Positions 7,187 through 16,090 of a DNA stretch of 60,805 nucleotides are shown here, in pieces. The DNA lies in NCBI GenBank assembly GCA_964388445.1, contig CAYMAI010000012.1, positions 1 to 60,805 on the forward strand, read 5' to 3'. How positions within the stretch are numbered: the first letter of the stretch is position 1; every line of letters begins with the position of its first letter. The DNA is from CAYMAI01 sp964388445. GTDB taxonomy: Bacteria; 4484-113; JAGGVC01. Position numbers and translations under genes: made by a program. The notes under the pieces are model-generated. The model did not search any database. It was not told where the DNA came from and saw only the letters and a program-made list of their open reading frames with translations.

Positions 7187-8770
7187 ATGCCTTTCGAGGT
7201 GATCGCCTTGGCCGAGCAAATCGGACAACTTTTTGCTAAACTGACGCCTGCGACGAAAGTGTTTTTCGGAGCGGCGACGGTTATCGTCGTAAGCCTGTTT
7301 ATAGTCATGATCGCGCTTTGGAAGCCCGTCGGGATGTCGCCGCTTTACACGCAGCTCGACCCCGCGGATGCGGCGCGAATCGTTGACGAACTCAAGTCGT
7401 CCCGCGTGGAATACCGGCTGGCGGACAACGGCACGACGGTGCTCGTCCCCGGAAACCAAGTGCCCGAAGTCAGGGTGCAAATGGCGGGCAAAGGCCTACC
7501 CACCGCGGGCGTGGTCGGATTCGAAAAGTTCGACAAAAGCAAAATGGGCGTGACCGAAACCGGGATGCGCATCGACTATCAGCGCGCGCTCGAAGGCGAG
7601 CTGACGCGCACGCTGATGGGATTCGGCGAAGTCAAAGCCGCGAGAGTGCATTTGGTGATGCCGCGCGAATCGAGCTTTCTTTCCGAGCCGGAGCCGGCGA
7701 GCGCGAGCGTGGTTTTGCATCTAGAGCCGGGCCAGTTTATGTCGGAATCGCAGACGCGCGGTGTTGTGCACCTCGTAAGCCACGCTGTGGAAAACCTGTC
7801 GGCCGAAAACGTGACGGTGACGGACGGAGTCGGGAACATACTTTACGGTCCGCAAAGCGACTCGATGGTTTCGGGCGAGCAACTTGCGTACAAACGGAAG
7901 GTGGAGCGCGAACTCGAGACTAAAGTGGTTCGCATTCTCGAAAAAGTTTACGGCATCGGAAGCGTCGAAGCCGCGGCGACCGTGGAAATCGACTTCGCCA
8001 AAGTTTCGAAGCAGGCGGAAGTTTACACGCCGTCCGTGGGCGACAAGGGCGTGCTGAAATCGGAAAAGCTGACCGAAGACACGAAGGAATCGAGTTCCGG
8101 CGACGGCGGCGGTGTGCCCGGCACGTTCAGCAACATTCCGGGATATTCGGGCGTCATCGGCGGGGAAGGCGGGACGACCGAAACTTCGTCGAGTTCGTCC
8201 GCCGACCGGAATTACGAAGTAAACCGGGAAGTCATCGAAACTACGCTGCCGAGCGGAGCGATACTATCCCGTTCGATTTCGATAGTGATAACGGACGACG
8301 CGTTTTCGGACGCGAAGCGCCAAGAGACGGAGCTTCTCGTCGCGAGCGCAATCGGCGCAAGGATCACCGCGGGCGACAAAATCGTGGTGACGGGCAAGCC
8401 GCCCGCCGCTTCGACACCGCCGGAGGTCGTTCTACGCGACCAGAGAATCGGCGACTACATTCGCATCGCGGCGGCGGCGATTTTGATTATGTTCGCGCTG
8501 CTCGTGCTTCGCGGCATCGTGAACACGATTTCGCCGAACCTGAAACTGGCGCTCGAAGGCGCGGATATTGCCGACGAAATACCGGATTTGGATTTCGCGA
8601 TTAAGGCTCTCGAGGAGCGGATGGACGAAGCGGAAGCCGTGGTCGTGCGGAAAATCAAAGAAGGTCCGAAGTCGAAACACACGCAGATGCGCGAAGAAGT
8701 GATCCGCCAAATCGAAGAGAATCCGAGCGAGGTCGTTAAAATCATTAGGAACTGGCTTCTTGAGGACTAA
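7187..8770 (+). CDS. fliF: Flagellar MS-ring protein FliF
   Basis: A 527-residue inner-membrane protein that forms the MS ring, the base on which the flagellar rotor and export apparatus assemble. A membrane segment lies at about 24-46, followed by the ring-building motifs (LYTQLDPADAARIVDEL, GFGEVKAARVHLVMP), a Gly/Ser-rich middle region around residues 305-340 and a second membrane segment near 430. The C-terminal cytoplasmic tail that binds FliG is present (VVKIIRNWLLED). ATG 7187 is chosen because GAGG lies 6 bases upstream; a TTG at 7175 lies inside the leader hairpin. First gene of fliFGHI. Confidence 0.97.
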   Translation: MPFEVIALAEQIGQLFAKLTPATKVFFGAATVIVVSLFIVMIALWKPVGMSPLYTQLDPADAARIVDELKSSRVEYRLADNGTTVLVPGNQVPEVRVQMAGKGLPTAGVVGFEKFDKSKMGVTETGMRIDYQRALEGELTRTLMGFGEVKAARVHLVMPRESSFLSEPEPASASVVLHLEPGQFMSESQTRGVVHLVSHAVENLSAENVTVTDGVGNILYGPQSDSMVSGEQLAYKRKVERELETKVVRILEKVYGIGSVEAAATVEIDFAKVSKQAEVYTPSVGDKGVLKSEKLTEDTKESSSGDGGGVPGTFSNIPGYSGVIGGEGGTTETSSSSSADRNYEVNREVIETTLPSGAILSRSISIVITDDAFSDAKRQETELLVASAIGARITAGDKIVVTGKPPAASTPPEVVLRDQRIGDYIRIAAAAILIMFALLVLRGIVNTISPNLKLALEGADIADEIPDLDFAIKALEERMDEAEAVVVRKIKEGPKSKHTQMREEVIRQIEENPSEVVKIIRNWLLED

Positions 8771-8844
8771 ACCGCCTTTTCGGTTGCGTTAATAATTGAA
8801 CCGCCGGGCTTTTTGTCCCGCTGGCGGGTTGCCCGGAATTGTAG

Positions 8845-8850
8845 TAGAAT
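8845..8850 (+). promoter_or_regulatory. Possible internal -10 box before fliG
   Basis: TAGAAT 26 bases before the fliG ATG in the 106-base gap after fliF. The gap is long for this operon, so a second promoter is plausible. No clear -35 box is seen. Confidence 0.3.
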
Positions 8851-8876
8851 CTTCCTGCCGGTATCGGCGGTAACGA

Positions 8877-9881
8877 ATGGCGGTTAAAGAACTGACAGGT
8901 AGGCAGAAGATAGCCGTGCTTCTCGTCGGACTCGGAGAAGCGGCGGCGAGCCGCGTGTTCAACCAGCTGACGCAAGAAGAAGTGGAAGACATCACGCTCG
9001 AAATCGCCTCGCTGCGTGCCGTTCCGCCAGACGTGCAAGAGCCGGTGCTGGAGGAATTTTATAATTTGATGCTCGCCCAAAGTTATATCAGCCAAGGGGG
9101 CGTCAACTATGCGAAGTCCATTCTGGAAAAAGCGCTCGGCACGGACAGGGCGCGAGAAGTTTTGGGCAATCTCGCCGGCGTAATCCGCTCCACTCCTTTC
9201 GATTTTCTGAAAAAGTCCGACCCCGTTCAAGTGCTTTCGTCCATTCAATCCGAGCATCCGCAGACTATCGCGCTGATACTCGTTTATCTCGAACCCGGCA
9301 TCGCCGCGCAAGTTATCGCGGGACTGCCTCCGGAAATTCAAATCGACGTCGCAAAGCGCATCGCGACGATGGACCGGACGAGCCCGGAAATGGTGCGGGA
9401 AGTCGAGCGGGTAATCGAACAAAAATTATCGACCGTGCTGTCCACCGAATTTTCGCAGGTCGGCGGGCTTGAAACGCTCGTGCAGCTACTCAACAACGTG
9501 GACCGTTCGACGGAAAAAGCGATTCTAGAAAACCTCGAAGAAACCGACCCCGAACTTGCGGAAGAAATAAAGAAAAAGATGTTCGTGTTCGAAGACATCA
9601 AAATGCTCGACGACCGCGCCGTTCAGCAGGTGCTTCGCGAAGTGGACATGAAAGACCTTGCGCTGTCGCTCAAAGCGGCGACCGAGGAGATGCGGGACAA
9701 GATTTTCAAGAACATGTCGCAGCGCGCATCGAGCAACCTGCAGGAAGAAATGCAATATATGGGGCCGGTCAGGCTGAAGGACGTCGAGGACGCGCAGCAG
9801 CGCATCGTCAACATCATCCGCAGTCTCGAAGAGCAGGGCCAGATTATCGTCGTTCGAGGCGCGGAAGACCAGTTTATATAG
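8877..9881 (+). CDS. fliG: Flagellar motor switch protein FliG
   Basis: A 334-residue rotor protein that sits on the FliF ring and interacts with the stator, setting torque and direction. It has the expected length and order: N-terminal FliF-binding domain (LTGRQKIAVLLVGLGE), middle domain with the EHPQTIALIL motif near 121-130, and the C-terminal torque domain with FEDIKMLDDRAVQQVLREVD and the charged helix QEEMQYMGPVRLKDVEDAQ. The ribosome-binding site is weak. The next gene starts inside its stop codon (TAGTG). Confidence 0.97.
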   Translation: MAVKELTGRQKIAVLLVGLGEAAASRVFNQLTQEEVEDITLEIASLRAVPPDVQEPVLEEFYNLMLAQSYISQGGVNYAKSILEKALGTDRAREVLGNLAGVIRSTPFDFLKKSDPVQVLSSIQSEHPQTIALILVYLEPGIAAQVIAGLPPEIQIDVAKRIATMDRTSPEMVREVERVIEQKLSTVLSTEFSQVGGLETLVQLLNNVDRSTEKAILENLEETDPELAEEIKKKMFVFEDIKMLDDRAVQQVLREVDMKDLALSLKAATEEMRDKIFKNMSQRASSNLQEEMQYMGPVRLKDVEDAQQRIVNIIRSLEEQGQIIVVRGAEDQFI

Positions 9882-10738
9882 TGGAGGCATCGGGCGGAGG
9901 CGTGAACAAAAAGCTTTTCAAGGGGAACGCGGCCTTTTCGGGCGAGCCGAAACCGCTTAGCGCGTTCGCGGAAGAAGACGGAATTCACCCCGTCGAAAAG
10001 CTGATCGAAAACGACGAAATTCTCCGCAAATACTCCGAAGAAGCGATGACTATCGTCGTCGAATATCACAAGGAAAAAATGAGGGCTGCGCGCGAAGCCG
10101 CCGAGGGCGAGGCCGCCGAAATCGTGGCCGCGGCGAAATCGGAAGCGGCGAAAATTCTTGCGGAAGCTAAATCGTCGGCGGAATCTCTTGCACGGGACGC
10201 GTCCGCAAACGCCAGAAAAGCGGCGGAGCGGGAAGCAGATTCAGTCAGGGCGGAGGCGAGAAACGAAGTCGTGCGGGACTTTATGAGCGCGATTTCGACG
10301 CTTAAAGCCGCCGCGGATGCCTTGAAGGCCCGGCAGTCCGCTCATTTGAACTCGCTCGACGTCGAAATGGCGAAAATATCGGGGGAAATCGCAAGGCGAA
10401 TTCTGGCGCGTGAGCTTTCGCACGACCCGTCGTATATCGTTTCGGCCGTTCGTGCGAGCCTCGAATATTTCGAACGCGGGGCGAAAATCGTAATCAAAAT
10501 TTCACCCGAACATTACAAGGCGCTGACGTCGCGGACGGACTTCAAAGAAAAAATCGAGGAACTCGGATTAGGCGCGGAGCGCGTCGAAATCGTGCCGGAT
10601 GCGGCCATAAAATCGGGCGGCGTGGTCGTAACGGACAGCTTCGTCGAATACGATTTGAATTTCGACAGACTAATCGACGAAGCGGTCGGCAGGGCGATAA
10701 AACTGCTTGAGAGCGGCGAGCTTGCCGCCGAAGCGTAG
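9881..10738 (+). CDS. fliH: Flagellar assembly protein FliH
   Basis: A 285-residue regulator of the export ATPase. Residues about 55-130 form an Ala/Glu-rich coiled coil with repeated AAxxEA heptads, typical of FliH and stator-like peripheral stalks. The C-terminal half (about 160-280) is the conserved FliH/V-ATPase-E-like domain (GEIARRILARELSHDP, VVTDSFVEYDLNFDRLIDE). The start GTG overlaps the fliG stop. A second GTG at 9902 is an alternative start. Order and spacing between fliG and fliI support the call more than sequence does, since FliH is poorly conserved. Confidence 0.9.
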   Translation: MEASGGGVNKKLFKGNAAFSGEPKPLSAFAEEDGIHPVEKLIENDEILRKYSEEAMTIVVEYHKEKMRAAREAAEGEAAEIVAAAKSEAAKILAEAKSSAESLARDASANARKAAEREADSVRAEARNEVVRDFMSAISTLKAAADALKARQSAHLNSLDVEMAKISGEIARRILARELSHDPSYIVSAVRASLEYFERGAKIVIKISPEHYKALTSRTDFKEKIEELGLGAERVEIVPDAAIKSGGVVVTDSFVEYDLNFDRLIDEAVGRAIKLLESGELAAEA

Positions 10739-10749
10739 GCGGGGCCGGC

Positions 10750-12078
10750 GTGGGAAGACTTGAACAATCGTTTGCGGGACTGGGCGAAAAACCGCAGCCG
10801 CGCGTAACCGGCAGAGTGACGAACATCGGGCCGCTCGTTATCGAAGCGCGTACGCCGAGAATGTTCGTCGGCGAGTTTTGCCACGTGCGAACGGAGTATC
10901 CGGCGGCCAAAAACATTCCATGCGAAGTCGTCGGCATGCGCGACGGGACGACGATAATTATGCCTTTTTCCGCCGTGGAAAATCTATCGACCGGCGCGGT
11001 TGTGATTCCTGCGGGCCATAGGTTCAGGGTGAAATGCGGGCCGGGGCTTCTCGGCAGAGTGCTGGACGGGATGGGCAGGCCGATAGACGGCAAAGGCGAG
11101 CTTGCCGCGTGTCCGCATTTTAGGGACGTGCATCAGGAACCGCCTCGGCCGCTCCGGCGGGAGCTTATACGCGACCCGATGTATAGCGGCGTAAAGGCGA
11201 TAGATTCGCTGCTTACTTGGGGGAAAGGCCAGCGGCTCGGCGTTTTCAGCGGAAGCGGCGTGGGGAAAAGCACGCTGTTCGGGATGATTGCGCGAAACTC
11301 CGGCGCGGACGTAAACGTCATCGGGCTTATCGGCGAGCGCGGCAGGGAAGTGCGCGAGTTCATCGACGGCGCGCTCGGGGAAGAGGGTCTTGCGAGAAGC
11401 GTGGTCGTGGCGGTGACGAGCGACGAGTCGCCGATTATGCGCGTCAAAGGCGCGCTCGTCGTGCACGCAATCGCCGAGTATTTCCGCGACGACGAAAACG
11501 ACGTATTGCTGCTGCTCGATTCGCTCACGCGATATACCTATGCCCTGCGCGAAATCGGGCTTTCGATGGGCGAGCCGCCGACGACGCGAGGTTACACTCC
11601 GTCGGTGTATGCCCGCATTCCGCAGCTTTGCGAAAGGTGCGGAGTGACGCCGGAGGGCAGCATTACAGGGCTTTACACGGTGCTGGTCGAAGGCGACGAC
11701 CTTAGCGAGCCGGTGAGCGACATCGCGAAAAGCGTTCTCGACGGGCATATCACGCTGACGCGCAGGCTGGCGGAGCGCGGGCATTATCCGCCGGTTGACG
11801 TATTGCAAAGCCTGAGCAGGGTAATGCCGGAAATCGTTCCGCAAAGACAGATGGAATGCGCTGCGTGGGCGAGGGAAGTTCTTTCGACTTACCGCGACGC
11901 AGAAGACCTTGTAAATATCGGCGCGTACGCCCGCGGCAACAATCCGAAAATCGATTACGCTCTCGACAACGTTGGAAAACTCATCGAATTTCTTAAGCAA
12001 GACAGGTTCGAGCGAATTCCGCACGACCAAATCGTGCAGGAGTTTTTCGGGATTTCGGGGAAAGGCGCGGAAAATTAG
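10750..12078 (+). CDS. fliI: Flagellum-specific ATPase FliI
   Basis: A 442-residue ATPase of the flagellar type III export gate, related to the F1 beta subunit. It has Walker A GSGVGKST near residue 168, the ERGREVREF motif near 197, Walker B LLLLDSLTRY near 255, and the C-terminal sequence DPEDLVNIGAY-like (DAEDLVNIGAYARG). Family length is about 440. It starts with GTG 11 bases after the fliH stop and ends the operon. fliJ, which usually follows, is not present: the next gene is an unrelated secreted nuclease with its own promoter. Confidence 0.97.
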   Translation: MGRLEQSFAGLGEKPQPRVTGRVTNIGPLVIEARTPRMFVGEFCHVRTEYPAAKNIPCEVVGMRDGTTIIMPFSAVENLSTGAVVIPAGHRFRVKCGPGLLGRVLDGMGRPIDGKGELAACPHFRDVHQEPPRPLRRELIRDPMYSGVKAIDSLLTWGKGQRLGVFSGSGVGKSTLFGMIARNSGADVNVIGLIGERGREVREFIDGALGEEGLARSVVVAVTSDESPIMRVKGALVVHAIAEYFRDDENDVLLLLDSLTRYTYALREIGLSMGEPPTTRGYTPSVYARIPQLCERCGVTPEGSITGLYTVLVEGDDLSEPVSDIAKSVLDGHITLTRRLAERGHYPPVDVLQSLSRVMPEIVPQRQMECAAWAREVLSTYRDAEDLVNIGAYARGNNPKIDYALDNVGKLIEFLKQDRFERIPHDQIVQEFFGISGKGAEN

Positions 12079-12191
12079 TCCGGGGGAATGCGCGCCCAAA
12101 CCCGGCGGCGGAATTGGCGGAAATTGCCGGACGTTGTCTTATTGTTACAAATTAAATTTCGTTTAATTGAGTAATTTCTTGAAATCGCGGG

Positions 12192-12197
12192 TAAAAT
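12192..12197 (+). promoter_or_regulatory. Putative -10 box, leaderless nuclease gene
   Basis: TAAAAT 9 bases before the ATG at 12207, without a ribosome-binding site between. The upstream 70 bases are notably AT-rich compared with the coding DNA. Confidence 0.5.
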
Positions 12198-12206
12198 GTA
12201 ACCGTT

Positions 12207-12962
12207 ATGAATTACAACAAACCCGTGCGGACAAATTGCAATAATCGCGAGAACAGCGGCGCGAGTTTGCGAATTACCGCCTCAAGTTTTTCCGCCTTGA
12301 TGCGCGCTATCGCCTTTGCCGCGGCGGTTTCGATTTTGCCATTCATTTCTGTCGCGGTTGCGGCGGCGGAAACGGTTTTTGTCTCGGAGACGGGAAGCAA
12401 GTATCATCGCGAAAGCTGCTCCAGTCTGCGATATTCGAAGTCGGAAATGCAAATCGAAAGCGCGTGGAGCCGCGGATACAGGCCTTGCTCCAACTGCAAG
12501 CCGCCATTGCCGGCGGAAGAGGTTATGGCCAAAAACGGCGGCGGGCATAAGTTTAAGATTACGCTTGTGCGGACGGTGAACGGAGACACTATTCGCGCGA
12601 TGGTGAACGGCAAAGAGGAAGTTATTAGATACATAGGCATCGACGCGCCGGAAATGAATCACACAAAAAAGGAATCTCCCCAGCCTTATGCGGTCGAGGC
12701 GATGGAGTTCAACGCGAGGATACTTGAAGATAAAGCGCTCGTCATAGAGCTGGACGTGCAGGAGCGCGATAGATACGGCAGGCTTTTGGCATACGTTTTC
12801 GCGCAGGGAGACGAGGGCGAATTCATGGTGAATATCGAGTTTTTGCTGCAAGGCATGGCAGCGGTTTTAACCGTTCCGCCGAACGTTAAGTACGTTGATA
12901 AATTCCTCGAAGCGCAGCGAATGGCGCAAAAGAAAGGAATTGGGATTTGGAGGGAAAGGTGA
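12207..12962 (+). CDS. Secreted thermonuclease-like (SNase) protein with Zn-binding module
   Basis: A 251-residue exported nuclease. After a basic N-terminus comes a hydrophobic signal segment (about residues 32-53). Residues about 55-95 hold a small Cys/His module (YHRESC, then RPCSNCKPP) of the Ada-like metal-binding kind often joined to SNases. The catalytic domain runs from about 110: VNGDTIR (metal Asp), YIGIDAPEMNH (Arg/Asp motif) and DRYGRLLAYVF (second Arg), matching staphylococcal nuclease. It probably degrades extracellular or periplasmic nucleic acid in a Ca-dependent way, by family knowledge. Single gene, convergent with the lipoprotein gene that follows. Confidence 0.9.
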   Translation: MNYNKPVRTNCNNRENSGASLRITASSFSALMRAIAFAAAVSILPFISVAVAAAETVFVSETGSKYHRESCSSLRYSKSEMQIESAWSRGYRPCSNCKPPLPAEEVMAKNGGGHKFKITLVRTVNGDTIRAMVNGKEEVIRYIGIDAPEMNHTKKESPQPYAVEAMEFNARILEDKALVIELDVQERDRYGRLLAYVFAQGDEGEFMVNIEFLLQGMAAVLTVPPNVKYVDKFLEAQRMAQKKGIGIWRER

Positions 12963-13142
12963 GAATGATAGCTCGCGGCTTTTTTTATTAGGCGCGCGTC
13001 CAGACGGCGCCCCCTTTGCCGCATGCAGCTAAAGCTGCCAATGCAGCAAAAGCAAATGAAACCGCCCAAAACCAATGACACATTGCTCGATGCATCTCAA
13101 AAGCCTCCTGTAAAATATCGCTCAGCGATTAATGTGAAATCG
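12963..13142. other. Intergenic region between convergent genes
   Basis: 180 bases between the nuclease and the convergent lipoprotein gene. It contains GCAGC/GCTGC (around 13026-13039) and ATCGCT/AGCGAT small inverted repeats but no convincing terminator. No gene is supported. Confidence 0.4.
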
Positions 13143-15980
13143 CTAAAACGTACTAAGTACAAGGTACCTTCCTTCCTCGTAGGAAATCGGTTCATCCAAG
13201 TGAAGATCCCTAAACATTGAAATGCGGTTGTAGCTGTCATCGCATAAAAACCCACCCAGCCCAATCGAAGATGACTTCCAGCCCATGAAATATGCAGTTC
13301 TATATTTTGAATGTGGTTCGAGAACTGACACTTCACCTGCCAAAAAATGTTTTACCCACTGATACATGTAACCATCTTCTTTAATCGATTCGGTATCCCC
13401 TGTCCAATTTGTTCGCCTTAGTGCAGAATAGGATTCTAGGAAAACGTGTTGTTCGCTTAAATCGGGTGGTCTTGGTGAAGCAAGAAAGAAATGGTAAGCG
13501 GTATACGTCTGGGGTTCAGATATCATTTGCTCGTCGGTGACATATAGCACGCTGTAGCTTTCGAACGTAGGAATCATCTGTCCGGATTCCTCCGTATTCT
13601 TGTACAACTCCTCGATTCCGCTTGCTGTAACTCTTATCGCGCGAATGTAATTCGGTGTCTCGAATGTGGAGTCCCCAAGTTCGGTTTTATGTACCTTTAT
13701 GCCTATATCGACCGCATCCTCTCGAACACCACCCACAGTAAAATCCCAAACTTTTTCTTCGATGACTTCAGGCACGCCCCAATTTCCGAAATCGCCGCGA
13801 AGCATCGTAAGCGGCCAAGACGGTTCGCTGAGCCCGCCCATAGAACCATACAGCAGAACGATTTGTCCCGATATCCAGAACGCTTGTCTTACAAACGGAT
13901 AACCAGTGACCTGCTGCAGATCCTCGCTTTTAACAATATTGCCGTTATGAACAAGCACAAGACGGTCTTGTAAATACGTAGTTGGACCCGTCCAAACGCT
14001 GTAATGTACAAGAATCGAGCCGTCGGGAAATTCGTGCACAACGTTGCGGCTGATGCCCGCAGATACAGGAACTTTGTCTATTTCGTAACTCTGAAAAGAC
14101 CTTGTATCGGGATTATATTTTGAGATTCTTACCGCCCTTTCTCCCGAACCGTCCTCTCGCAAATATCCGTAGATAGCCCAAATATTCCCCGCATTCGTTT
14201 TTTGAAGCGAAAAATGCGATGTCTTGTAGCCGTCTGCAATATCGAACCGTTGCGCGATATAAAACGCCGACGCGATTACCGGCTTTACCGTCTTTATCGG
14301 CTCTGACATTGCCCCCTTGTCGTCAACAGCCACCACTGCGATGTGATATCTGCCGCGCTCGCGCAAGTTAGGCTCGCTCGCGGGAATGGCGTCCTCTTCG
14401 TTCATCAGGTCGTGATACGTGAGGACGGTCGGCGAAATGTAATCCGGTATCGCCGTCACGTTGTCCACCGGCCCGATTCGCATCCAGTTTTTGTTCGTTC
14501 CCGGCTCCGGTGGGAATCCCCCCGGCTGATTCGCCACATATGCCCAATCGCGCTCGTTTAGCCGCTCGCCGTCCGTCAGCCACGTAACAACTTGCAGAGG
14601 GATTTCGTCTCTCGTGATTTCCAGTTCGGGATTGTCCGCAAGTCGCGCGGGATTGAGCGCGAGCATGCGGCGATCGTCCGGCGCAAGTTCTTCCGGCGGG
14701 GTTTTCGACATATCACGCCATACGTCCGCATCCGCGTCGTATAGCGGCGCGAACGTCGAGCTTACGGGTTCGCAAGCGCGCGCCAGCCACTCTTCGAGCG
14801 TGCCGGGAAAGTCCGCGGGCGGAATCGGGTCGTCGTCGTAGTAAATCGAATACGTAACGGCGTCGCCGTTCGGGTCTATCGCGCGCGGCCAGCCGACGAT
14901 TATGCGGCAGTCCCGCCCTTGCGTGACCGGCTCCGGCAACTCTTCCGTCCATTCGGGCGGGTAATTGAGCGGCACGCCGATAATGACGTAAGCGAGCGCG
15001 GACGATTTACCTTCTGCGGCGGACTCCAAATCGTACGGCGAAACTTTGTAAAAATACGCGCCTGGCTGGGTGGCGGATTCGTCGGTCAGTTTGTACCTGA
15101 CTGGACGCGCAGTATCGCCGCCCGTTCCGGTTATCGCGTCGTCGCGAGTAAGCGTGACGGGCGACTCTGGAGTGCCGGCATTCGGCAGCATCGTGAACGA
15201 TAGATCTCCCGGCCCTTTGCGGTAAACGCGATAGCCGTCCAGCCGTTCGAGATAGTGCAGAGCGATAGGCGTCACGTCGGAGATGCCTATTTCGCCGTTA
15301 TAGTCGCCGTCGATGCGCGCCAGCCGCCAGTTTTCCGCGCCGCTTCCGGCCGCGGGAGGCTGATTGGGAGGCGCGCCGCCCGAATCGTCCGGGTCGCCGG
15401 TGGGCCAATATGCGATTCCGCCCGCTTCGCCCGCCGGACGGTACGCGGCAGTTTGTTCATAGTGAAGCGCGATGGGAGTAATGTCGGGAATACCCACTTC
15501 GCCGTTTTGGTCGTAATCGCCGATTAACCGCTCAGTCCAATCAAGTTCGACGCCGATGGGCGTTTCTCCCGCTAGCGCCGCGCCGCCGCTCGAATCTCCC
15601 GCCCCGCCATCGTAGATAATACGCGCCGAAAGGTCGAAAACGGCGTTAGCGCTCCCGGCGGGCGCTTTGCTGGCCGTCCGTGCCGGGTCTATGCCAAGCC
15701 GCTCGAACTCGGAAAGCAGTTTGGCATATAGCTCGGATTCAATCGGGGAGATTGGGATGAATTCGCCCGGCGAATCCGCGCCGGAATTGCCTCCGCCTGC
15801 GCCCGCTCCCGCCGCTTCGTTATTCGCGATTATCGGCTGGATTACGGATAAATTGCCGCGCGACTTTGCGGTCGATTTGGAACATGAGGAAAAGGCCGCG
15901 AGCAAAATCAGGAGCGCTGCGAGCGAAACTGCGGCAATGCGTGCGTGCCGCAAACAAGCGAAATCCGCAAAAGAAAATCC
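13143..15980 (-). CDS. Large lipoprotein with two dockerin-like Ca-binding motifs
   Basis: A 945-residue exported protein. The start at 15980 has a GAGGTG ribosome-binding site; an upstream start 14 codons earlier lacks one. A signal peptide ends in LLAAFSSC, a lipobox with Cys near residue 34. Two dockerin-like EF-hand motifs follow near residues 165-190 and 225-250 (GDYDQNGEVGIPDITPIALHY and the related GDYNGEIGISDVTPIALHYL), each ending in IALHY. Next come fibronectin- or PKD-like regions (PPEWTEELPEPV, IDPNGDAVTYSIYYDD), and the last 350 residues resemble beta-propeller strands. The function is unknown. It is a relative of the broken gene at 22271-24829 by signal type and motif wording. 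Confidence 0.75.
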   Translation of the reverse strand, partial: GFSFADFACLRHARIAAVSLAALLILLAAFSSCSKSTAKSRGNLSVIQPIIANNEAAGAGAGGGNSGADSPGEFIPISPIESELYAKLLSEFERLGIDPARTASKAPAGSANAVFDLSARIIYDGGAGDSSGGAALAGETPIGVELDWTERLIGDYDQNGEVGIPDITPIALHYEQTAAYRPAGEAGGIAYWPTGDPDDSGGAPPNQPPAAGSGAENWRLARIDGDYNGEIGISDVTPIALHYLERLDGYRVYRKGPGDLSFTMLPNAGTPESPVTLTRDDAITGTGGDTARPVRYKLTDESATQPGAYFYKVSPYDLESAAEGKSSALAYVIIGVPLNYPPEWTEELPEPVTQGRDCRIIVGWPRAIDPNGDAVTYSIYYDDDPIPPADFPGTLEEWLARACEPVSSTFAPLYDADADVWRDMSKTPPEELAPDDRRMLALNPARLADNPELEITRDEIPLQVVTWLTDGERLNERDWAYVANQPGGFPPEPGTNKNWMRIGPVDNVTAIPDYISPTVLTYHDLMNEEDAIPASEPNLRERGRYHIAVVAVDDKGAMSEPIKTVKPVIASAFYIAQRFDIADGYKTSHFSLQKTNAGNIWAIYGYLREDGSGERAVRISKYNPDTRSFQSYEIDKVPVSAGISRNVVHEFPDGSILVHYSVWTGPTTYLQDRLVLVHNGNIVKSEDLQQVTGYPFVRQAFWISGQIVLLYGSMGGLSEPSWPLTMLRGDFGNWGVPEVIEEKVWDFTVGGVREDAVDIGIKVHKTELGDSTFETPNYIRAIRVTASGIEELYKNTEESGQMIPTFESYSVLYVTDEQMISEPQTYTAYHFFLASPRPPDLSEQHVFLESYSALRRTNWTGDTESIKEDGYMYQWVKHFLAGEVSVLEPHSKYRTAYFMGWKSSSIGLGGFLCDDSYNRISMFRDLHLDEPISYEEGRYLVLSTF

Positions 15981-16090
15981 CATCTCCGCACCTCGAAAAA
16001 CTCCCCGCAAATGCCGGCGCAAATCGCGATGCGGCGCGCCGTTAGAAGAATAGACCTGTTTGGTAAATTAATGTTCCCGAAATCGCGAAA

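Noticed and set aside
10984..12099. Long minus-strand open frame opposite fliI
   Set aside because: Mirror of a real, conserved gene in GC-rich codons; the product is Arg/His-rich without domains. Similar frames opposite ftsI (27769-28824), mrp (2493-3209) and rnj (44794-45732) were dropped for the same reason.
12965..12990. Terminator after the nuclease gene
   Set aside because: There is a run of seven T, but the preceding stem has only three pairs, so it is too weak to call.
13023..13220. Small plus-strand ORF overlapping the 3' end of the lipoprotein gene
   Set aside because: No ribosome-binding site, overlaps a supported gene on the other strand and shows no domain.
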